A DNA stretch of 45,213 nt. Source: a virus. Position 1 is the stretch's first letter; the number at the start of each line of letters is the position of its first letter. Location: positions 1 through 45,213 of the IMG/VR virus record IMGVR_UViG_3300007352_000022. One strand, 5' to 3'. The notes beneath the pieces were generated by a model. The model was given only the letters and a program-made list of their open reading frames with translations, was not told the origin of the DNA and ran no database searches. Below are positions 28,444 to 37,515 of the stretch, in pieces. The position numbers were made by a program, and so were the translations under genes.

Positions 28444-28715
28444 TCGCGGCACTTAGGTGCGGCTACACGCCGCAGGAGTTCTGGAGCATGAGCCCGTTCG
28501 AGTTGAGGTTGGCGGTTCAGGCTCGCGGGCTCGAGCGCGAGGCGGACCTCGAGCTCTCCGCCGTGCACGCGGCGTGGACGATGGCGCCTCATTTGAAGAC
28601 GCCGACGAGCGCCGACGAACTCCTAGGGCGACACACCATCAGCATGGAGCAATTCGCCACCATCGGCGAGGCGCTGGAGTACCAGCGCAAGCTTCACGGG
28701 GTAGACGATGAGTGA
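28404..28715 (+). CDS. Tail chaperone extension (T part of gpG-T, by -1 frameshift)
   Basis: After slipping at GGGCCCG the -1 frame reads APFEHFPWRDWLIAALRCG, then YTPQEFWSMSPFELRLAVQ and 65 more residues to a stop at 28713. The peptide before any ATG (EHFPWRDWLIAALRCGY) is clearly coding, so the product must be made by fusion. The first in-frame ATG (28488) sits inside it. The tape measure starts eight bases before its stop. This G-T fusion is the long chaperone, made at low frequency in most long-tailed phages. Confidence 0.8.
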   Translation, partial: PAPFEHFPWRDWLIAALRCGYTPQEFWSMSPFELRLAVQARGLEREADLELSAVHAAWTMAPHLKTPTSADELLGRHTISMEQFATIGEALEYQRKLHGVDDE

Positions 28716-31053
28716 CGCTGTCGTCGGGAGCATCGAGGTAGCGCTCCGCGCCAATACTGCGGAGTTCGACCGCGGCATGCGCGCCGTAGTCGAGAAGCTC
28801 GGCGGCATCGAGGCGGCCCTTGGCAAGATGGGGTCGAAGACGAGCGAGGCGACTGAGGCGACAGGCAGAGCCACGGCAAAGTGGGCCTCGCTCTACGATG
28901 TTGCGATCAAGGGCGCCATGAAGCTGGTGAGTGTCGCCATGGAGGGGGTCGATCAGGCCCGTGCTCAGGCCGAGGCCAACACGCGTCTCGGCAACGTCCT
29001 GCGATCCATCGGTGCTGACGTTGACGCGGTAACCGACCTCTACGGGAAGCAAGCCGACACCATAGAGCGCCTCACCGGCATGGATGACACCCAGATCACG
29101 AACATGCAGCGCCTCGCGCTCAACTACGGAGTGCAGGCCGACAAGGTGACTACGCTGATCGACGCGTCGGTGGCGTTGTCCGAGGCCACTGGTCAGGACG
29201 TCAATGCGGCGATGATGTCGCTCATCAAGAGCATGGACGGGACAATCGACAGAAGTCTTCGTCTGGTCCCTGGCGTGAAAGACCTTACCGAGGCGCAGTT
29301 GCGCCACGGAGATGCGCTGAGCGTCGTATCCGATAAGTATGGCGACGTCGTGGGCAACAAGGACTCGTTTAACCGCGCCGTCACTGACATGACCGTCGCA
29401 TGGGGGGACTTCACGAAAGCCCTCGGGAAGGCGATCATCGAGTTCGGCCCGTTGATCCGATACATCAGCGGACTGGCCGTCGAACTCAATGTTCTCATCG
29501 ACAGCATCGCGGAGTTCGGGGCGATCCGCGGCATGTTCATTACTGCCGTTGCAGCGGTGAACCCTGACCTCGCGGCGGACTACGTCGAAGGCGCGAGATT
29601 CAACGCGGCTGTCGGGCGCTTCGGGCAAGGAGGCTCACGACCGGCAGCCTCGCCGGTCGACTATGGCCGCAACGCCGGCGTCGGAAGCGGCCCGAAAGAC
29701 AGGTTCGATCTCAAGATCGGAGCACCTCAGTTCGGTGACTGGAACGCAGTGGACATCACCGAGATGCCCGACATGGACCTCTCGAAGCAGCTCGAGCAGG
29801 CCGCGCTCGACATCCACGGCATCGAGCAGTTCGTCGACATCTCCGAACAACTCGCTACCGCCGCTGACGAGATGTACCGGCAGGACTTTGCGAAAAGGTT
29901 TGGTGACGGGATCGAGTGGGGCACCAGGAACTATGTCGACGGACTTAAGCTTGCGACCGACAAGGCGACCAAGGACGCCGCCATCTGGGAGGCGGCACGA
30001 AAGAAGATTGCCGATGCCGTGGTAAGTGTAGCCGGCGGAATCAAGGACGTCATCGGATCCGCGTTGTCACAGGCGACGTCTGCGTTCACGTCCGGCGTCA
30101 GCAGTTCGGCATCAAGCTACGAGGCTCTGGCTGAGCAGCGTCGTGCTGCGGGCGATACGACAGGAGCGGCGGAGGCTAAATACCAGGCCGAAGTTCGAAA
30201 GAAAGCGGCTCAGGATGGCCAGGCATTCTCCAGGGCGATGTCGGCGACGCTCAGCGGCGGCCCAATGGCTGGCCTGCAGGCTGTTCTTTCGGAGGCCTTC
30301 GGGCGCTCGCAGGCGTTCCAGCGCATCGCGGAGATAGGCTCAAGAATGATGGGACGACTCATCGCCGCCGTTGAGCCACTTGCGTCTGCGCTTGAGCCTC
30401 TGGCGGCTGTCTTCGGGGAGATCGTCAGCGCTATCGCTGATTCACTTGCGCCAGTGCTCGAGCATGTCAAGCCAGTGATCGAGATGTTTGGCGAAGTCGT
30501 GCGCGGGTTCGCCCTGGTGCACGCCTACGTAATCAAGGGGCTGGGCTCAGCATGGAACGCCATCATTTCGGCGATCCAATGGGTCCTCCGGAAGATCGAC
30601 AAGATCGTGCCGGGCGACAAGCTCAACGACCTCGCCGACTCCATGGGCAACGCCAAGGTCAACATGGACGGGCTCAACGAGACGATCGAGAACCTGAAGC
30701 ATCCGAAGATCGACGACGGACTCGGCCTCCTGGATGACCTCCCTGGCACGCTCGATGACATCAATGACTCTGGTGAAGACCTCGGCGACACGCTCGACAA
30801 GGTCAACGCCTCACTCACCAACGTTCCTGAGGGCTTCAAAGTAGCCCGCTCCCGCTACATGGCTTCCGACCCAACGCGCTCTGGGTTCGAGGGCGTGGCT
30901 GCTGGCAACACCATCACGGCGTACATCACTTCGACCAACCCGCAGGAGATCGCGCAGGTCCTCCTATCGATGGCCGAGCGCAAGTCGTACCTCGCGCGTG
31001 GCACCGTCCTCCCAGGCATCGGCCCGTACGGCGCCCAGAAGGCGGCGGGGTAG
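28708..31053 (+). CDS. Tape measure protein
   Basis: A 781-residue helical protein starting MSDAVVGSIEVALRANTAEF, with the family's N-terminal block (AEFDRGMRAVVEKLGGIEAAL), a long helical middle and a hydrophobic region at about 560-630. It sets tail length and is ejected with DNA; 781 residues predict a tail of roughly 110-120 nm. Its last 50 residues (ITAYITSTNPQEIA; LLSMAERKSYLARGTVLP) match the early protein at 10852, an unexpected sharing. It overlaps the chaperone stop by eight bases. Confidence 0.92.
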   Translation: MSDAVVGSIEVALRANTAEFDRGMRAVVEKLGGIEAALGKMGSKTSEATEATGRATAKWASLYDVAIKGAMKLVSVAMEGVDQARAQAEANTRLGNVLRSIGADVDAVTDLYGKQADTIERLTGMDDTQITNMQRLALNYGVQADKVTTLIDASVALSEATGQDVNAAMMSLIKSMDGTIDRSLRLVPGVKDLTEAQLRHGDALSVVSDKYGDVVGNKDSFNRAVTDMTVAWGDFTKALGKAIIEFGPLIRYISGLAVELNVLIDSIAEFGAIRGMFITAVAAVNPDLAADYVEGARFNAAVGRFGQGGSRPAASPVDYGRNAGVGSGPKDRFDLKIGAPQFGDWNAVDITEMPDMDLSKQLEQAALDIHGIEQFVDISEQLATAADEMYRQDFAKRFGDGIEWGTRNYVDGLKLATDKATKDAAIWEAARKKIADAVVSVAGGIKDVIGSALSQATSAFTSGVSSSASSYEALAEQRRAAGDTTGAAEAKYQAEVRKKAAQDGQAFSRAMSATLSGGPMAGLQAVLSEAFGRSQAFQRIAEIGSRMMGRLIAAVEPLASALEPLAAVFGEIVSAIADSLAPVLEHVKPVIEMFGEVVRGFALVHAYVIKGLGSAWNAIISAIQWVLRKIDKIVPGDKLNDLADSMGNAKVNMDGLNETIENLKHPKIDDGLGLLDDLPGTLDDINDSGEDLGDTLDKVNASLTNVPEGFKVARSRYMASDPTRSGFEGVAAGNTITAYITSTNPQEIAQVLLSMAERKSYLARGTVLPGIGPYGAQKAAG

Positions 31054-31056
31054 GCC

Positions 31057-32634
31057 ATGGCGTTCCTCGAGCTCCACGGCAGGCAGGTGCGTGCCGCGTC
31101 GCTGGACATCGAGACCGAGGAGATCGGGAACCGTGACCGCGCGTACTCCGGCGCCGCGCGCCTCACACGCCGGGCGATCAAGGACTCGTGGAGGCTACAG
31201 GGCCCGCCGCAACTCAAGGAGGATGCCGACGCCGAGCGCGCTCTTCTGCTCACGCAGGGGTACCACGGATGGCCATTCAACGAAGTCGCCGGCATCCGGA
31301 CATACACATCCAAGGGGCTTGGCCCGTCGACGGATGCGACGAACGGCATCGAGTCGGCGCTGAGTGCTGACGGCCTCGAGGTCTACTACGCGAAGAGCGA
31401 CGGCACTCAGTTCAAGTGGAGCCGTCACGCTGCAGCGCTGCACCTGCGAAACAACGTCGCGAACATCCTCACGGCCAACCAGTCGAACGTGGAGACGAAC
31501 ACCACGGGCTTCACGGTCACGGCTGGAGGCATAGTTACTCGCACCACGTCCCACAAATGGCAGGGGTCGGCGAGCCTGCTGTGCGACACATCGTTCACCG
31601 ACGGCCTAGGCGTTAACGGAGGCTTTTACGTCCAGGCCACGGCGGCATCTACCGCGGCGCACTCGGGCAGCCTCTACCTCAAGCTGGTGACCGATGGTTT
31701 CGGCGGTGACCGCGACGTGCGCGTGCGCCTGCGCAACGAGACTCTCTCGACCGAAGTGTCAATCACCGTGACCTTGGCCCCGGGACGATGGACCCGGGTG
31801 CGGTGCAACAACCTGGCGTGCAACTCGGGCAACACGCTCAGGCTGTACGCGGAGGACACCCAGGACTTGGGCCTCATATTCGCCGCCGACGGTCTCCAGA
31901 TTGAGGCCAATGCCTACGCCACGCGCTGGGTGCAGGGCGGGACGAGCACCGGCAACGAGACGCTGGACTTCAGCCCGAGCGCGGTGATGAACGCGCCGCC
32001 GACCTCGGACGTCGGCTTTACGATCGCTGGGTGGGTGGGCTGGGGCTCGGCTCCGGCGAGCCTGGACCTTCCAGTGCTGTTCCTCGGCAAGGACGACTCC
32101 ACGCACTACCTGCTGGTCACCTGGAACGTGAACACGTCCACCTTCTCCGCCAAGGTCAGGGGGAGTTCGGCGGACGTCACAGTGACCGGCGCTGCAGCGG
32201 CCGGCATGCACCACTTCGCCATCACGTACGCTGGAGGAACCTTCGCGCTGTACATCAACGGGGCCCTGGCGGACAGCGATACGCCCGGAACTACGGCACA
32301 GCCCGACTTCAGCCAGGCCACGGTGATGCGATTCGCGCAGGCGTTCACCGGGTCCACGCGCTTCAACGGCTACTTGGCCGATATCGTCTACATGCCGTGG
32401 GAGGCGACGGCGAACGAAGTCGACAACCTGTATCAGTTGGTCTCCGGCACGACGGGGCTGACGCCGAAGCACCTCGCCATCTTCCCATTCCTTTGGATGG
32501 CCGGCGACATCCGAGGGCAAGAGGAGCCGGTCAAGGTGCTGCCAAAGCTCAACGGAGCGCGGAACGTCCAGTTCGCCCGCAGCGGGTGGAACAACAACGG
32601 CCGTGCGCTGAGCTTCTCTCTCGAGGAGGCGTGA
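31057..32634 (+). CDS. Tail-tip protein with LamG-like domain
   Basis: A 525-residue protein. The first 110 residues are a tail-fold start (RQVRAASLDIETEEIGNRDR; TQGYHGWPFNEVAG). Residues about 130-290 are a carbohydrate-binding-like beta sandwich (GGIVTRTTSHKWQGSASLL). Residues about 310-470 match LamG/concanavalin folds (FTIAGWVGWGSAP, HYLLVTWNVNTSTFSA, MHHFAITYAGGTFALYING, FNGYLADIVYMPWEA). It may bind surface sugars of the host. Position after the tape measure fits a distal-tail protein. Confidence 0.8.
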   Translation: MAFLELHGRQVRAASLDIETEEIGNRDRAYSGAARLTRRAIKDSWRLQGPPQLKEDADAERALLLTQGYHGWPFNEVAGIRTYTSKGLGPSTDATNGIESALSADGLEVYYAKSDGTQFKWSRHAAALHLRNNVANILTANQSNVETNTTGFTVTAGGIVTRTTSHKWQGSASLLCDTSFTDGLGVNGGFYVQATAASTAAHSGSLYLKLVTDGFGGDRDVRVRLRNETLSTEVSITVTLAPGRWTRVRCNNLACNSGNTLRLYAEDTQDLGLIFAADGLQIEANAYATRWVQGGTSTGNETLDFSPSAVMNAPPTSDVGFTIAGWVGWGSAPASLDLPVLFLGKDDSTHYLLVTWNVNTSTFSAKVRGSSADVTVTGAAAAGMHHFAITYAGGTFALYINGALADSDTPGTTAQPDFSQATVMRFAQAFTGSTRFNGYLADIVYMPWEATANEVDNLYQLVSGTTGLTPKHLAIFPFLWMAGDIRGQEEPVKVLPKLNGARNVQFARSGWNNNGRALSFSLEEA

Positions 32635-32635
32635 C

Positions 32636-35161
32636 GTGCGTACGCTATCGACGCGCGACGCCGCGATTCACTCTCTACCAGGCGAGGCGCGCTCCGTTCA
32701 CTACCGCTTCGAGATCGACCGCGACGGCAACGACACCTTCATCGACCTGACGAATTTCCTCGGCTTCGACTGGGTGAACGACATCGAGGTTAGCGAGGAC
32801 GTCGACAACGCCGTTGTCGATATGCGTGTGACACTGCACGAGGCGGTTGAAAACGTCAGGCTGTCACCTTTCGAGCAGACGAGCGTGGCCAACATCTTCG
32901 GCGGCTCGTACGTGCCAGCAGTCTACGTGCACAGGAAGGTGCGCCTGTACACCGCGACGGTGGGTCTCGAGGAGACGCCCATCGCCGCCGATTGGAAGCT
33001 CCGGTTCCAGGGACGCGTTGACTCGTTCGACTTCGCCAACGGCATCGTCCTCCAGTGTCGCGACGATGCCGGCGACCTGATGAGCAAGTTCATCGAGTCC
33101 ATCAACCAGTACGGTGCGGGCGATGTCCGCACGGCGATGCAGGACATCCTCGATGACCACGCGACCGCGCCAGCTCCGACGCTCTACGTGCCGACCAACC
33201 CGAGTTGGAACATCATGTCCTATCTCCAGCAGAAGGAGCCGGTGCTCGAGGCCATTCGGAAGCTAGCGCAGCAGCTCGGCTGGGACATCCGCTACTTCTG
33301 GGACAACGGCACGTCGGCGTTTCGGCTGACCTTGATGGACATCGAGACGCTGCGCACGAAGACCGCGCTCGACTACACGTTCACGGCCGATAGCCAGCTC
33401 GCGATCCAGCGCCTCGCGTTGTCGAAGGCCGGCGTGCGCAACAAGGTTTGCATCACGTACACGGACGGTGCCGGCGCGCGGCAGACCTACGTGGCGGCCG
33501 ATTCGCCATCGCAGACCGCTTACGGTGTGCAGTACATGGAGATTGCCGAAGAGGCGAACTCACAGATCGACACGCTCGCCGAAGCCACGCGCATGGGTGA
33601 CGGCATCCTCGCCGACCTGAAGGACCCCGTGGCGGACTACGCCGTCGACTGCCCGTACTTCTTCGCGGCGCAGCTCGGAGACCTCTATCGATTCCCCGCC
33701 GTGGCCGGCCGGAGCTCGGCGATCGATACGGCAATCGTCGTGATCCGGGACACCTTCTCGAAGGGCAACGCGCGCACGTCGTTCATCACGCGCGCGAAGC
33801 CGTCCGGTGGCCGCCGTCGTTGGCTCGAGATGGAGGCTCGGCCTGGTCTCAACCCGGGCACGGACCCGAGCGGTCCGGCGCAGCCGAGCAACGTCGTCGT
33901 CACGCCGTCGCTCGGTGGCTTCGAGATTTCGTACGACACGCCGACCGATATCGATTGGGTCACGTCGGAGTGCCACGTCTCTACGGTCAACGGGTTCACG
34001 CCGAGCGTGGCGACACTCAAGGCGGTGGGCAAGACGACCAAGTTCGTGATCGCTGGTCTCGTCGTGGCGACTACCTACTACGTGAAGATCGTGGCGCGCG
34101 ACCGCCACGGGAATGCCAGCGTCGTGAGTTCACAGGTCGTGAAGGCTACGGCGAACGTTGGGCCGTATCACCAGAACCTCGACACGCAAATCGGCAACAT
34201 CGTTCCGAACGGCGACTTCGGCGTGTGGTCGCTACCTAACGACAAGACTACGCATCCGCCTGACCAATGGGAATGCTGGTACTCTGACGATGGTGTGACC
34301 CTTGTGGTCGACAACACTCTGTGGACCAACGTCGGGAACGACAAGATCTACTTCGACGCTACGGAATCTGATCAGGGGGGGTACTCCGTAAAAGCGAACA
34401 AGAACAACACTGGCAAGTTTGTTCGTGGCATCAAGAACAAGGAGTTCTTCCCAATAGCGGCCGAGCAGCTTCACCTGTTTTCCTTCACGGTGATGATGGA
34501 CGTGTCGACCGACCAGGTCATCTCGGTTAACTTCTACGAGGCAGACAAGACGACTGTGACCGGCGGTCTGGCAAGGACGGGGACGCTGCCGGTAAGCACG
34601 AATGTTTGGTACCGCCACACCGAGGCCAAATTCACGCCGGCGCTCACTGCGTATGCGATGATCTTCTTTACTGTCGACAACAGCGGCGGAGTCGGAAACG
34701 TATTCTGGGATAGAGCTGAGATCTGGCGCGCGCTGCCGAGTTTCTCGGCCTATCGCAATGGCGATCAGACCGGCGGCGATGCGGCTGCGTCGGGTTCGTA
34801 TACCAAGGTGCAGATAGATGCGGAGCTCCACGACCACGGAAGCAACTTCAGTTCATTCAAATTCGTTGCGCCTCACGATGGCGACTACCAATTCTCCGGG
34901 TGCGTTGGTCTTGTCGGGCTCTCCACGTCAAAATGCATGGTCGCGTCCATTTTTTTGAACGGCAGTGTCGTCAAGGATGGCGCCAGCTCTCCGGGGTCGT
35001 CATTCACGGCGACGCGCGCAGTGGTCGACATCAAATCGATAACTCTGGTGCGTGGCGACTACGTTGAGCTTCACGTGTTCCACGACCACGGTTCAGCTCG
35101 AGACATTGCCGGCGGATCTGCCGTCACATACTTCACGGGCTCGTGCCTGCGCATGGGGTGA
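32636..35161 (+). CDS. Tail hub/tip protein with FN3 and C1q-like domains
   Basis: An 841-residue protein with a GTG start. Residues 1-400 resemble a tail hub (GRVDSFDFANGIVLQCRDDAGDL; LRTKTALDYTFTADSQLAIQ). A fibronectin-III-like domain follows (about 425-510, PSNVVVTPSLGGFEISYD; TTYYVKIVARDRHGNASVV). A jelly-roll-like binding part comes next (NIVPNGDFGVWSLP). The final 125 residues look C1q/TNF-like (GDYQFSGCVGL, SIFLNGSVVKDG, RGDYVELHVFHDHGSARD). These are typical host-adhesion modules. It is the last classical structural gene before the exported-protein cluster. Confidence 0.75.
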   Translation: MRTLSTRDAAIHSLPGEARSVHYRFEIDRDGNDTFIDLTNFLGFDWVNDIEVSEDVDNAVVDMRVTLHEAVENVRLSPFEQTSVANIFGGSYVPAVYVHRKVRLYTATVGLEETPIAADWKLRFQGRVDSFDFANGIVLQCRDDAGDLMSKFIESINQYGAGDVRTAMQDILDDHATAPAPTLYVPTNPSWNIMSYLQQKEPVLEAIRKLAQQLGWDIRYFWDNGTSAFRLTLMDIETLRTKTALDYTFTADSQLAIQRLALSKAGVRNKVCITYTDGAGARQTYVAADSPSQTAYGVQYMEIAEEANSQIDTLAEATRMGDGILADLKDPVADYAVDCPYFFAAQLGDLYRFPAVAGRSSAIDTAIVVIRDTFSKGNARTSFITRAKPSGGRRRWLEMEARPGLNPGTDPSGPAQPSNVVVTPSLGGFEISYDTPTDIDWVTSECHVSTVNGFTPSVATLKAVGKTTKFVIAGLVVATTYYVKIVARDRHGNASVVSSQVVKATANVGPYHQNLDTQIGNIVPNGDFGVWSLPNDKTTHPPDQWECWYSDDGVTLVVDNTLWTNVGNDKIYFDATESDQGGYSVKANKNNTGKFVRGIKNKEFFPIAAEQLHLFSFTVMMDVSTDQVISVNFYEADKTTVTGGLARTGTLPVSTNVWYRHTEAKFTPALTAYAMIFFTVDNSGGVGNVFWDRAEIWRALPSFSAYRNGDQTGGDAAASGSYTKVQIDAELHDHGSNFSSFKFVAPHDGDYQFSGCVGLVGLSTSKCMVASIFLNGSVVKDGASSPGSSFTATRAVVDIKSITLVRGDYVELHVFHDHGSARDIAGGSAVTYFTGSCLRMG

Positions 35162-35167
35162 CTGAAC

Positions 35168-35599
35168 ATGGGTGAAACGTTCGCGCTCAACCAGAAGAAG
35201 CGTCACACGACGCTCGACGTGCACGTCGCCGACAACCGGACGTGCGGAACTCGAATGCAACTATTCACGGCGATGCTCGCGAAGGCCGTCAGCGCGGATC
35301 GTGGTGGTCGTGGCGTGACCGTTGGATGGAACCGAGACCCAGAGAGCCCGACGAGGGTCGAGGTTTGGATCCTGCCCGATGCGGATCCCAACGAGCCATC
35401 GCAGCGGCTGCGGCCCAGACAGATTGAGAACGTTCGCCAGGCGTTCCTGGACGCCGGCTTCGCCGAGTCCGCCGAGATGACGGTTGAGCCCGAGGCGCCA
35501 TCGAAGGTCGACATGGTCGAGCACATGAAGACGCTGCGCAAGGAGGAGCCGAAGAAGGGCGACCATCCCGCCGAACGCGCCGACATGACAACGCCATAA
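35168..35599 (+). CDS. Protein of unknown function ending the structural operon
   Basis: A 143-residue protein starting MGETFALNQKKRHTTLDVHV: a mixed alpha/beta part (RVEVWILPDADPNEPSQRLR) and a highly charged lysine/glutamate-rich tail. The stop lies next to the first half of a paired TGACAAC element. Not recognised. Confidence 0.6.
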   Translation: MGETFALNQKKRHTTLDVHVADNRTCGTRMQLFTAMLAKAVSADRGGRGVTVGWNRDPESPTRVEVWILPDADPNEPSQRLRPRQIENVRQAFLDAGFAESAEMTVEPEAPSKVDMVEHMKTLRKEEPKKGDHPAERADMTTP

Positions 35600-35651
35600 C
35601 TCAGCGCACCGGCGCACGAATTTCCAACGGCGCCGAGCCACATGACAACGC
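35585..35651 (+). repeat. Paired ATGACAACGC element before the exported-protein operon
   Basis: ATGACAACGC occurs at 35585 and 35642, again 57 bases apart, with ACGGCGCC between, matching the pair before the head protease. The second copy is part of a perfect dyad GACAACG-CGGT-CGTTGTC. It lies in the 129-bp gap before the exported-protein genes. Confidence 0.6.
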
Positions 35652-35728
35652 GGTCGTTGTCGAATGCCACCCGCCATCGGGACAATCGCGGCTCTTGGCC
35701 CGCCCCGTGTCGCGGAGGTGCGTTCGGC

Positions 35729-37039
35729 ATGCGCTTTCTAGGATCGATCCTCGCAGTCCTTGTGGTCCTCGGCGGCGCGCCGTCCTGCGGCCCCTACGAG
35801 CAGCTCGGAGCCGACGTCTACGACTCCGCCTTTCGGTCCGACTCCACCGACGAGGCGCTGACGCTGACGGTGGACCCGAACGCCATCGGCATCCGCACAG
35901 TGCAGCCTGGGATCAAGTTCACCAGGCAGATCCAGATCGACAACTGGGGGTCGTTCGCCTCGTTCGCCGACGCCGAGCGGGTGGTGCCATCGAACATCGA
36001 ACACGCTGTGCGATTGGTCCACGCCGCGGGCTCGTTCTCGGTGAGCGACTCGTACTTCGGCTCCCTCGATCGATTCACCTTCGGGTCATCGGGGTCTCTG
36101 GCGCTCGAGGGAGCTGGCATTGCGCAGGTGAGCGGCACGTCGACGCTCACCGTCGAATCGTTGGCAGATGACTTCGCGGTCACGACTACCGCCGACCCAG
36201 GCTACGCCGATGACCTCTATGTCGACGACTTCATCGTGGCTACGGGCGGCACTGGCGCTGGCGATGTTCGCGTGGCAGCGGCGTGGGTCGATGACGTCGT
36301 AAAAATCGCCGGCTACGTAACCTGGGACGACACAACCACCGTGCAGGTGCAGCGGCCCACCACCACGCTGTCGCTCACGGGGACGAGCACCATCGCGATC
36401 CCCTTGCCTGGAGCGGTGAAGTACCATCCCGACGGCAACTTTGTGACGTTCAAGAATCTGCGCATCGACTCGGCTTCGGCGCGGGTCATCTCGCTCACTG
36501 GAGGGCGGGCGTACTTCGACAAGGTGCAGATTCGGAATGCTCGCCTGCAGGTTCTCGACGCGGCGCTTATCTACGGCGCTCTCGCGATGAACGGGGTGAC
36601 GGGTAACACTGCTAACGCAGCCATAGCTGGCGGATTCCTGCGCGCGAGCGGATACACGGCGCCTGGATTCTGGCGCAACTGGATCGCCGCATATAGCGCG
36701 TCCGGAAGTTTCGCAGCCACACCTTCGCATGCGTGGCTCGCCGGCGGACTCGTCCGCGCGTGCTCGTTCGTGGCTGTGGTTGGTTGGTTCAACGACTTCG
36801 TGGCAATCGACCAAATGTTCCGCACGATCAGTGTTTCTGACGCCGTTGTGGAGGTGAGCTTTGGCGGCAGAGCCGCTTGTGCCAAGGCGTGGTGCATCAG
36901 CGGGTCGACGCCGCCGACGGCTACGAGTGGCGAGGTTAAGGCGTACGGCGGTTACCACTCGTGGGCAGACATCGACGCTGAGACGGATTTCGCCGACACG
37001 ATGCTTCTAGCTAACGGCAGTGTCGTGAGCCTCTACTGA
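35729..37039 (+). CDS. Exported virion-region protein 1 (signal peptide, beta-rich)
   Basis: A 436-residue protein starting MRFLGSILAVLVVLGGAPSC, a hydrophobic signal with a lipobox-like APSC before a polar sequence; it could be a lipoprotein or a Sec substrate. The rest is beta-rich with threonine/serine repeats (AVTTTADPGYADDLYVDD; GYVTWDDTTTVQVQRPTTTL), like a beta-helix or fibre. The start is chosen because it begins the export signal. It follows the paired TGACAAC element. Similar proteins are not known to me. Confidence 0.7.
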   Translation: MRFLGSILAVLVVLGGAPSCGPYEQLGADVYDSAFRSDSTDEALTLTVDPNAIGIRTVQPGIKFTRQIQIDNWGSFASFADAERVVPSNIEHAVRLVHAAGSFSVSDSYFGSLDRFTFGSSGSLALEGAGIAQVSGTSTLTVESLADDFAVTTTADPGYADDLYVDDFIVATGGTGAGDVRVAAAWVDDVVKIAGYVTWDDTTTVQVQRPTTTLSLTGTSTIAIPLPGAVKYHPDGNFVTFKNLRIDSASARVISLTGGRAYFDKVQIRNARLQVLDAALIYGALAMNGVTGNTANAAIAGGFLRASGYTAPGFWRNWIAAYSASGSFAATPSHAWLAGGLVRACSFVAVVGWFNDFVAIDQMFRTISVSDAVVEVSFGGRAACAKAWCISGSTPPTATSGEVKAYGGYHSWADIDAETDFADTMLLANGSVVSLY

Positions 37040-37053
37040 GTATGGAGTGAGTG

Positions 37054-37515
37054 ATGCGAATGCGTATCCTTCTGGCACTTGCACTCGGCATCCTTCCAGG
37101 CGCAGCGCGCGCTGATGGCGACTTCGCCATTCTGAAAAGCGGCGAGAACCTTCTCTCGGCTGACAACGTTGCGTTGAACGGAACGCAGGCGGCGCTGACG
37201 ACAATCTCCATCGCCACGGCCGGACACACTTGCCTCCGCCTCACGCCCAAGGTCACGATGGGCGGTGCGGCCGCGAACCTCAAGATGTTCTGCGAGGAGT
37301 CGGACGACGAGTCGACGTGGCGGCAGATTCATCCTCCCGACGCCAGCGGGACGGTGACGCCCAGCCAGCCGATCTACAAGTGGGACAGCGGCAGCGACGT
37401 CAACACATCGTGGCGCGTCAACGTTGCGGCTTACCGATTCGTGCGTTGCTACTTCTCTGGCGACAGCGCGAACGCGAGCGATATCGTGAACAAGGTGACA
37501 GGGGCGATCCAATGA
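37054..37515 (+). CDS. Exported virion-region protein 2 (signal peptide)
   Basis: A 153-residue protein with a classic Sec signal (MRMRILLALALGILPGAARA, cleavage before DGDF). The mature part is beta-rich (ALNGTQAALTTISIATAGHT; RLTPKVTMGGAAANLKMFC). GGAG lies before the ATG; GTG one codon earlier is possible. Coupled by ATGA to the next gene. Function unknown. Confidence 0.7.
   Translation: MRMRILLALALGILPGAARADGDFAILKSGENLLSADNVALNGTQAALTTISIATAGHTCLRLTPKVTMGGAAANLKMFCEESDDESTWRQIHPPDASGTVTPSQPIYKWDSGSDVNTSWRVNVAAYRFVRCYFSGDSANASDIVNKVTGAIQ

Noticed and set aside
37161-37168. Further TGACAACG site
   Set aside because: Lies inside a coding region and has no partner 56-57 bases away.
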